In this document: positions 57,917-64,000 of the stretch, one piece after another | How the letters are laid out: every line of letters begins with the position of its first letter | How positions within the stretch are numbered: the stretch's first letter is position 1 | DNA from: Micromonospora musae | Lineage (GTDB): Bacteria; Actinomycetota; Actinomycetes; Mycobacteriales; Micromonosporaceae | Length of the DNA stretch: 64,000 nucleotides | Reading direction: 5' to 3' | Assembly: GCF_003626635.1 (NCBI RefSeq) | Contig: NZ_RAZT01000014.1 | Coordinates: 62,001 to 126,000, forward strand | The notes under the pieces: generated by a model | The model's input: only the letters and a program-made list of their open reading frames with translations | Database searches by the model: none | What the model was told of the DNA's origin: nothing | Position numbers and translations under genes: made by a program

Positions 57917-59296
57917 ATGTCCGTACCGCAGTACCGGAAGGTTGCGGCGTTAGCGCTCGTGGCCGGCCTGGGAATCAGCCTCACGGCTTGCTCCACGAAG
58001 AGTGACAACGCGTCGGACGAGGCAGGCGGCAAGGTCACCATCACGGTCGACTGCCAGCCGGTCGGCGCTCAGAAGGAGCTTTTGCAGAACTGGAACGCCG
58101 ACGTCGTCGAGTTCCAGCGGCAGAACCCCGACATCATCATCAAGAGCGTGAGCGTCGGCGAGCAGTGCAACAACCCGCCGGACTTCACCGCCCGCCTGGC
58201 CGGCGGAACCGTCACCGACGTGTTCTACGGCTACATGACGGATCTCCAGCAGGTGCTCGACTCCGGTCAGGCGATGGAGATCACCGAGCACGCCAACAAG
58301 GACTCGGTCTCCACCTGGGACAGCGTCGACCCGGCGCTCAAGGAGGTCTTCACCGACGGCGGCAAGCTCTACGCCGTCCCGGTGAAGAACTACTCGATGG
58401 GTCTGGTCTACAACAAGGTCCTGTTCCAGCGGGCGGGGCTCGACGTCAACAACCCGCCCAAGACGTGGCCCGAGGTCCGGGCGGCGGCCAAGAAGATCGC
58501 CGCGCTCGGCGACGGCATCGCCGGCTACGCGGAGTACAGCGCCGGAAACACGGGCGGCTGGCACTTCACCTCCCTGCTCTACTCCCAGGGTGGCCAGGTG
58601 CTGAGCGAGGACGGCAAGAAGGCCGACTTCAACAACCCGATGGGCAAGCAGGTCCTGCAGAACCTCAAGGACATGCGGTACGGCGACAACAGCATGGGCA
58701 GCCGCCAGCTGCTCCAGTGGGGTGACCTGCTCACCAACGCCGCCGCGGGCAAGGTCGGCATGTTCATCGGCGCGCCGGACACCACCCAGGCGATCGTCAG
58801 CCAGTTCCAGGGCAAGTTCCAGGACTGGGCGATGGGCCCGCTGCCCGGCCAGGACGGCGCGGCGAAGGGGACGCTCGGCGGTGGCGAGGGCTACTTCTTC
58901 AAGAAGGGCCTCACCCCCGAGCAGGTCAAGGCCGGCCTGAAGTGGATCGCGTACCAGAAGCTGACGCCGGGCAAGGGCCAGTTCGACTACGTCCGGGCCA
59001 AGCCGCAGAACTACCCGGTGGGTCTGCCGCAGCCGCTGCTCTTCGCCAACGGCAGCGAGGCGCAGAAGCAGGAGTTCGAGCTGCGTAAGGCGAACGCGAA
59101 CCTCGACACCGCCAACTTCGCGCTCTTCGAGGCGAACCCGGTTCCGATCAAGGGTGAGCCGCGCAACGCGCAGGCGATCTACGCGGTGCTCGACGCCGCG
59201 ATGTCCGGGGTGCTCACGAACCCGAACGCGAACCTCGACGCGCTGCTGAAGACGGCCGAGGAGAAGGTCAACCAGCTCCTCGCCGCGGAGAGCTGA
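57917..59296 (+). CDS. Sugar ABC transporter substrate-binding lipoprotein
   Basis: 459 residues of family 1 carbohydrate-binding proteins. Type II signal ALALVAGLGISLTACSTKS with lipobox LTAC at about residue 25. Mature part: VDCQPVGAQKELLQNWNADVVEFQRQNPDI, PVKNYSMGLVYNKVLFQRAGLD, FHFTSLLYSQGG-like segments and a C-terminal EKVNQLLAAES. It captures oligosaccharide outside the membrane and hands it to the two downstream permeases. The ATPase gene is not in the operon; a shared MsiK-type ATPase is likely. A hairpin follows the stop. Confidence 0.93.
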   Translation: MSVPQYRKVAALALVAGLGISLTACSTKSDNASDEAGGKVTITVDCQPVGAQKELLQNWNADVVEFQRQNPDIIIKSVSVGEQCNNPPDFTARLAGGTVTDVFYGYMTDLQQVLDSGQAMEITEHANKDSVSTWDSVDPALKEVFTDGGKLYAVPVKNYSMGLVYNKVLFQRAGLDVNNPPKTWPEVRAAAKKIAALGDGIAGYAEYSAGNTGGWHFTSLLYSQGGQVLSEDGKKADFNNPMGKQVLQNLKDMRYGDNSMGSRQLLQWGDLLTNAAAGKVGMFIGAPDTTQAIVSQFQGKFQDWAMGPLPGQDGAAKGTLGGGEGYFFKKGLTPEQVKAGLKWIAYQKLTPGKGQFDYVRAKPQNYPVGLPQPLLFANGSEAQKQEFELRKANANLDTANFALFEANPVPIKGEPRNAQAIYAVLDAAMSGVLTNPNANLDALLKTAEEKVNQLLAAES

Positions 59297-59300
59297 CCCC

Positions 59301-59335
59301 GTGGGTGGGGGCCGGACCGCTGGCCCCCACCCCAC
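59301..59335 (+). terminator. Intra-operon stem-loop after binding-protein gene
   Basis: GGTGGGGGCC / GGCCCCCACC forms a 10-bp stem with an 8-base loop (59304-59331), extendable outward. It separates binding-protein and permease genes, where such hairpins often cause partial termination or stabilise the upstream mRNA. Confidence 0.6.
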
Positions 59336-59376
59336 CGGCACGCCGTCGACCGGTGCCTGACCCACCAGGAGTTGCC

Positions 59377-60330
59377 TTGGCGATCACCACCGCTCCGGGT
59401 ACCACCAGACCGGGCCGCCCCACGTCGCCGTACGCGCCTCGGCCCCGGCGCGCGGGCCTCGGCCGCAAGCTGCGCGACAACCTCACCGGGCACGCGTTCC
59501 TGATCGGTGCGGTCCTCTGCTTCGCGGTCTTCTCCTGGTACCCGATGATCCGCGGCATCGTGATGAGCTTCCAGCGCACCCGGCGCGGCGTGACCACCTG
59601 GGTGGGCTGGGACAACTACCTCCGCATCCTCGACGACCCCAGCTTCTGGACCGCCTGGAAGAACACCTTCTACTTCACGGCCCTCGCGCTGGTCCTCGGG
59701 TACGCGGTGCCGTTCCTCGTGGCGATCCTGCTCAACGAGCTGCGCCACGCCAAGGGGTACCTGCGGATCCTGGTCTACCTGCCGGTGATGCTGCCGCCGG
59801 CCTCCGCGCTCTTCCTCTTCAAGTTCTACGCGTACGACCCCAGCGAGGCGGGGCTCTTCAACGCGATCCTCAAGGCCCTGCACCTGCCGACGTCCCAGTG
59901 GATGCAGTCGCCCGAGATGACGATGCCGGCCATGGTGATCGCGTCGACCTGGATGAACATGGGCAGCGCCGTGCTCATCTACCTGGCGGCGTTGCAGAAC
60001 ATCCCCGGCGAGCTCTACGAGGCGGCCGAGCTCGACGGCGCCGGGATCTGGCGCCGGATCTGGAACGTGACCATCCCACAGACCCGGCTGATCCTCGCGC
60101 TCCTGGCGATGATGCAGATCGTCGCCACCATGCAGCTCTTCATCGAACCGCTGATCCTCGCCAACGGCGCCGGCGCGGAGGACTCGGCCACCTCGGTCGC
60201 GTACCTCATCTACCAGCACGGGTTCTTCCAGAACGACCTCAACGGCGCTGCGGCCCTCGGCGTGATCATGCTCGTGGTGCTGGCCGGCTTCTCCGCCGTC
60301 TACCTGCGGCTGACGGCGAAACAGGACTAG
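59377..60330 (+). CDS. Sugar ABC permease, MalF-like
   Basis: 317 residues, six or so membrane helices (FLIGAVLCFAVFSWYPMI; FYFTALALVLGYAVPFLVAILL; LGVIMLVVLAGFSAVYL). The cytoplasmic EAA loop appears as ELYEAAELDGAGIWRRIWNVTIPQ, which docks to the ATPase. N-terminal ~35 residues are Pro/Arg-rich and cytoplasmic. TTG 59377 is chosen because CAGGAG lies seven bases upstream; the longer frame from 59305 lies across the hairpin. Pairs with the next permease. Confidence 0.92.
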   Translation: MAITTAPGTTRPGRPTSPYAPRPRRAGLGRKLRDNLTGHAFLIGAVLCFAVFSWYPMIRGIVMSFQRTRRGVTTWVGWDNYLRILDDPSFWTAWKNTFYFTALALVLGYAVPFLVAILLNELRHAKGYLRILVYLPVMLPPASALFLFKFYAYDPSEAGLFNAILKALHLPTSQWMQSPEMTMPAMVIASTWMNMGSAVLIYLAALQNIPGELYEAAELDGAGIWRRIWNVTIPQTRLILALLAMMQIVATMQLFIEPLILANGAGAEDSATSVAYLIYQHGFFQNDLNGAAALGVIMLVVLAGFSAVYLRLTAKQD

Positions 60331-60342
60331 GACGGACGAGGA

Positions 60343-61230
60343 ATGGCACAGGACTCCGGGACCCGCACCCTGATCTCGCACGCCCAGCTCCGGCGGGGGC
60401 GCGGCAGGGCGATCTACTGGACGCTGCTCGCCGTCGTGGTCGTGGGGTTCTCGCTCGTCTTCCTCGGGCCGCTCTACTGGATGGTGACCGGAGCGCTGAA
60501 GTCCGGCCAGGAGATCGCGCAGACCCCGCCGTCGCTCGTCCCGCAGGATCCGCAGTTCCAGAACTACGTCAACGCGTGGCACAACCTGGACCTCGCCAAG
60601 CTGCTGTTCAACACCTTCTACTACGCGGCCGGGGCGGTGGTGTTCCAGCTCGTCCTCGACACCGCGGCGGCGTACGCGCTGTCGAAGCTCCGTCCGATCT
60701 TCGGCAACGCGATCCTCGCGATGATGCTGGCGACGCTGATGATCCCGGCGATGGTCCTCATCGTCCCGCAGTACGTCACGGTGATCGACCTGCCGTTCCT
60801 GCACGTCAACCTGCTCGACTCCCCGTTCGCGATCTGGCTGCCCCTGGTCGCGAACGCGTTCAACATCTTCCTTCTCAAGCGGTTCTTCGACTCGATCCCG
60901 GAGGACCTGATGGCGGCGGCCCTCATGGACGGGGCGACGCCGCTGCGCACGCTCTGGTCGGTGATCCTGCCGATGTCGCGCCCCATCCTCGGCGTGGTGT
61001 CGATCTTCGCCGTGACCGCGGTGTGGAAGGACTTCCTCTGGCCGAAGCTGGTCATGCCGTCACCGGAGACGCGCACGGTCAGCGTCGGCATCTACGCCTT
61101 CGCGGGCGGTACGCCGATGAACGTGGTGATCGCCGCCTCGGTGATCGCCGCCATCCCGACCGTGATCATCTTCCTGATCTTCCAGCGGAACATCATGTCC
61201 GGTCTGACCACGGGGAGCCTCAAGGGATAG
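60343..61230 (+). CDS. Sugar ABC permease, MalG-like
   Basis: 295 residues with six membrane helices. EAA loop: EDLMAAALMDGATPLRTLWSVILPMSRP. The start follows GGACGAGGA and is only 13 bases after the MalF-like stop. It completes the importer channel. The C-terminal QRNIMSGLTTGSLKG is typical of the MalG group. Confidence 0.94.
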   Translation: MAQDSGTRTLISHAQLRRGRGRAIYWTLLAVVVVGFSLVFLGPLYWMVTGALKSGQEIAQTPPSLVPQDPQFQNYVNAWHNLDLAKLLFNTFYYAAGAVVFQLVLDTAAAYALSKLRPIFGNAILAMMLATLMIPAMVLIVPQYVTVIDLPFLHVNLLDSPFAIWLPLVANAFNIFLLKRFFDSIPEDLMAAALMDGATPLRTLWSVILPMSRPILGVVSIFAVTAVWKDFLWPKLVMPSPETRTVSVGIYAFAGGTPMNVVIAASVIAAIPTVIIFLIFQRNIMSGLTTGSLKG

Positions 61231-61333
61231 CCCCCCATCCGGCGTAACCTGCCGCGCGGCGCTCGAAGATCGTGCGCCCGATCCACATCCAGGTCCGGCG
61301 AACCCGCCGACGTAACGCAGAAAGCAGGTGCTC

Positions 61334-62986
61334 GTGTCCACAGCAGACGGCAGTCCGTGGTGGCGTGGAGCGGTGATCTACCAGGTGTACCCGCGTAGCT
61401 TCGCCGACGGCGACGGCGACGGGATCGGCGACATCGCCGGCATCCGGTCCCGGCTGAACTACCTGTCCACGCTCGGTGTCGACGCGATCTGGTTCAGCCC
61501 CTGGTACCCCTCCCCGATGGCCGACGCCGGCTACGACGTGGCCGACTACCGCGACATCGACCCGGTCTTCGGCACGCTGGCCGAGGCGGAGGCGCTGATC
61601 GCGGAGGCACACGCGCTCGGCCTAAAGATCATCGTCGACGTCGTGCCCAACCACTGCTCCGACGCACACCCCTGGTTCCAGGCGGCCCTCAACGGCGGAC
61701 CGGACGCGCCCGAGCGGGAGCTGTTCTGGTTCCGTCCGGGCCGGGGCCCCGACGGCGACCAACGACCGACCGACTGGGTCGGCGAGTTCGGCGGTGAGAC
61801 CTGGACCCGCACCACCAATCCGGACGGCACCCCCGGCGACTGGTACCTGCACCTGTTCACCGCCGAGCAGCCCGACTTCAACTGGGACCACCCGAAGGTG
61901 CGCGCGGAGTTCGAGGACATCCTGCGGTTCTGGTTCGACCGGGGCGTGGACGGCATCCGGATCGACTCGGCCGGGCTGCTGGTCAAGGACGGTTCGCTGC
62001 CGGAGACCCTGCCCGGGCGGCCGCACCCGTTCCGCGACCTCGACGGCGTGCACGAGATCTATCGCGCCTGGCGGCGGGTGGCCGACGAGTACCCCGATCG
62101 GGCGCTGATCGGGGAGGTGTGGATGCCGGACCGGCAGCGGTTCGCCAACTACCTGCGTCCGGACGAGCTGCACGCGGCGTTCAACTTCGACTTCCTCGGC
62201 TGCGCCTGGGACGCCGCCGCGCTGCGCGAGAGCATCGACGGAACGCTGAGCGCGCACGCCCCGGTCGGCGCGCCGGCCACCTGGGTCCTCTCCAACCACG
62301 ACGTGACCCGGCACGTCACCCGCTACGGCCGGGCGGACACCACGTTCAGCTTCGCCGCGAAGCGGGAGGGAACCCCGACCGACCTGGAGCTGGGCACCCG
62401 CCGGGCTCGCGCCGCCGCGTTGTTGTCGCTCTCGCTGCCCGGTGCGGCCTACGTCTACCAGGGCGAGGAGCTGGGCCTCTGGGAGGTCGAGGACATTCCC
62501 CGTGAGCTGCGACAGGACCCGATGCACTTCCGCTCCGGCGGAGTCGACCCCGGCCGGGACGGGTGCCGTGTCCCGCTGCCCTGGTCCGGGGAGACGCCGC
62601 CGTTCGGCTTCAGCCCGGACGAGACGACGGGGGCGCCGTGGCTTCCGCAGCCGACCGACTGGAAGGACCGGACGGCCCAGGCGCAGGCCGGCGACGAGCG
62701 CTCGATGCTGGAGCTGTACCGCGCCGCGCTCGCCATCCGCCGGGCCGAGCCCGCGCTCGGCGACGGGGAGATGACCTGGCTGCCCGCGCCGGACGGGGTG
62801 CTCGCGTACCGCCGCTCGGCCGGCTTCACCTGCCTGGTCAACCTCTCCGGCGCCGCAGTGCCGCTGCCGCCGCACACCGAGAGGCTGCTCGCCAGCGGCC
62901 CGCTCGACGACGACCTGCTGCCGCCGGACACCGCCGTCTGGCTGCGTACCGCCGAACCCGTCTCCGCCGGGTCCGACCCGGCCTGA
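61334..62986 (+). CDS. GH13 alpha-glucosidase/oligo-1,6-glucosidase type
   Basis: 550 residues, no signal peptide, so it acts on imported sugar. GH13 regions: DVVPNHCSD (region I), GIRIDSAGL with nucleophile Asp (II), IGEVW with acid/base Glu (III), VLSNHDVTRH with transition-state Asp (IV). WWRGAVIYQVYPRSFADGDGDGIGD is the usual N-terminus. It should hydrolyse alpha-glucosides; linkage specificity (1,4, 1,6 or nigerose-type 1,3) is not readable. GTG 61334 follows AGCAGG. Last intracellular step of the importer operon. Confidence 0.93.
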   Translation: MSTADGSPWWRGAVIYQVYPRSFADGDGDGIGDIAGIRSRLNYLSTLGVDAIWFSPWYPSPMADAGYDVADYRDIDPVFGTLAEAEALIAEAHALGLKIIVDVVPNHCSDAHPWFQAALNGGPDAPERELFWFRPGRGPDGDQRPTDWVGEFGGETWTRTTNPDGTPGDWYLHLFTAEQPDFNWDHPKVRAEFEDILRFWFDRGVDGIRIDSAGLLVKDGSLPETLPGRPHPFRDLDGVHEIYRAWRRVADEYPDRALIGEVWMPDRQRFANYLRPDELHAAFNFDFLGCAWDAAALRESIDGTLSAHAPVGAPATWVLSNHDVTRHVTRYGRADTTFSFAAKREGTPTDLELGTRRARAAALLSLSLPGAAYVYQGEELGLWEVEDIPRELRQDPMHFRSGGVDPGRDGCRVPLPWSGETPPFGFSPDETTGAPWLPQPTDWKDRTAQAQAGDERSMLELYRAALAIRRAEPALGDGEMTWLPAPDGVLAYRRSAGFTCLVNLSGAAVPLPPHTERLLASGPLDDDLLPPDTAVWLRTAEPVSAGSDPA

Positions 62987-63191
62987 TCGCCCGGTGCCGG
63001 CGGCTGGCGTCCCGCCGCCGGCACCGCGCCCGCACCACCCGGCGGCACCGTCCCGCCGCCGGCCCCGGATTCGCCCGCCGGCACCGCCGGCCGAGACCGA
63101 AACGGAGGTAGTCGCCCGCAACCGCACCGCCTCGGGGGGACCGCAACGCACGGGGGGATCTGGACCACCGACGAGAGGGAGAGCCCAGCTC

Positions 63192-64000
63192 ATGCCCGAA
63201 CACGCCACCGCCCACCCACCCCGAAGAGTCCGCGCCCGCGCGGGGGTGGCCGCCCTCGCCGCCGCCGCCCTCACCGCGACGTCGCTCACCGTTCTCGCGC
63301 TGACCGGCACCGCGACCCCGGCCCAGGCGGCCGGCCTCTCCCCGTTCGACATTCCCGGGCGGGGCGCCGACGTCCCGTTCGTGGAGCACGAGGCGGAGGA
63401 GGTGGCGCACACCGGCACGAAGATCGGCCCGGACCGGTACTACGGCGCGCTGCCGTCCGAGGCGTCCGGCCGCGAGGCGGTCACCCTGGACTCCGTCGGC
63501 GAGTACGTCGAGTTCACCCTCACCGAGCCGGCCAACGCCGTGACCTTCCGGTACAGCCTCCCGGACAACGCCGCCGGCACCGGCCGGGACGCCAGCATCG
63601 ATCTGCGCGCCAACGGCGCCCTGGTGAAGGCCGTCCCGGTGACCTCCCGGTACGGCTGGTACTACGGCGGCTATCCGTTCAACAACAACCCGGGCGACAC
63701 CAACCCGCACCACTTCTACGACGAGACCCGGACGATGTTCGGGACCACCTACCCGGCCGGTACGAAGATCCGGCTGCAGGTCTCCTCGACCGCCCAGTCG
63801 CCGACCTTCACCATCGACCTGGCCGACTTCGAGCTGGTCGCGCCGGCGATCGGCAAGCCCGCGAACGTGCTGGACGTGGTGACCGACTTCGGCGCCGACC
63901 CGACCGGTGCCACCGACTCGACAGCCAAGTTCCAGGCGGCTGTCGACGCCGGCCGGGCGCAGGGCCGGGCGGTCTGGATCCCGACGGGCACCTTCACCCT
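63192..64000 (+). CDS. Secreted glucanase, GH87-like, cut by right window edge
   Basis: 269 residues visible. Signal peptide ending ATPAQA (about residue 46), a carbohydrate-binding-like beta-sandwich (VEHEAEEVAHTGTKIGP... EYVEFTLTEPANAVTFRYSLPDNA, about 60-215), then the start of a right-handed beta-helix (VVTDFGADPTGATDSTAKFQAAVDAG). This layout matches GH87 alpha-1,3-glucanase/mycodextranase; other pectate-lyase-like hydrolases are possible. ATG preceded by GAGGGAGAG. With the importer and GH13 enzyme downstream of the same regulator it would supply oligosaccharides from fungal or bacterial alpha-glucan. Confidence 0.65.
   Translation, partial: MPEHATAHPPRRVRARAGVAALAAAALTATSLTVLALTGTATPAQAAGLSPFDIPGRGADVPFVEHEAEEVAHTGTKIGPDRYYGALPSEASGREAVTLDSVGEYVEFTLTEPANAVTFRYSLPDNAAGTGRDASIDLRANGALVKAVPVTSRYGWYYGGYPFNNNPGDTNPHHFYDETRTMFGTTYPAGTKIRLQVSSTAQSPTFTIDLADFELVAPAIGKPANVLDVVTDFGADPTGATDSTAKFQAAVDAGRAQGRAVWIPTGTFT

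Overview
The window comes from a very GC-rich actinobacterium, most likely of the Micromonosporaceae (Micromonospora-like). Third codon positions are almost all G or C, GTG starts are common, and actinobacterial markers occur throughout: BldC, DUF3073 and DUF3151 proteins, an F420-type PPOX protein, a FabG4-like reductase and a Bacillus-type PurF. The genus is an inference from gene content and from dispersed palindromes; no search was run.

Layout. 1-7.9 kb: a LOG-family protein cut by the window edge, a DUF3151 protein, a MinD/ParA-like ATPase with a very long low-complexity N-terminus, a lipid-kinase-like protein divergent from purA, and a frameshifted AbiEi/DUF559 gene behind a cluster of DnaA boxes. 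8-20.6 kb: purD, then lipid genes (acyl-CoA synthetase, acyl-CoA dehydrogenase, SCP2 protein, TetR regulator, MaoC, FabG4-like reductase, thiolase), interrupted by a two-component system lying between two DedA paralogues. 20.7-25 kb: a META-domain lipoprotein, purB, a YbjQ-family protein, a secreted trypsin-like protease and a 164-bp MITE-like palindrome. 25-35.4 kb: purS-purQ-purL and purF-purM, separated by a ComB-like gene, a membrane protein with a Gly/Tyr/Gln-rich tail and a small sterol-carrier-like gene. Seven purine genes (purA, D, B, S, Q, L, F, M counted as eight loci) therefore lie within about 30 kb.

35.4-36.8 kb holds the most interesting locus: a radical SAM/SPASM enzyme overlapping a 78-aa peptide whose C-terminus carries four aromatic-X-Asn/His triplets, as expected of a cyclophane RiPP. 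36.9-48.4 kb: DUF3073 protein, valine/leucine dehydrogenase, bldC, small proteins, a 3-hydroxyacyl-CoA dehydrogenase/enoyl-CoA hydratase pair, a substrate-binding lipoprotein whose two lobes look circularly permuted, several hypotheticals and three tRNAs (Glu, Asp, Phe). 48.5-53.7 kb: a polysaccharide deacetylase and a carotenoid cluster (MerR/B12-like regulator, idi, crtI, divergent crtB). 53.8-56.4 kb: a serine hydrolase and a flavin disulfide oxidoreductase. 56.5-64 kb: an alpha-glucan utilisation locus (LacI regulator, ABC importer, GH13 glucosidase, secreted GH87-like glucanase cut by the right edge).

Cross-cutting features: three copies of a TTGATCAAGAGG-type palindrome in gaps beside purine genes, and micro-ORFs joined to both neighbours by ATGA/GTGA overlaps at purQ-purL, at the hydroxyacyl-CoA dehydrogenase/hydratase pair and at crtI-idi.
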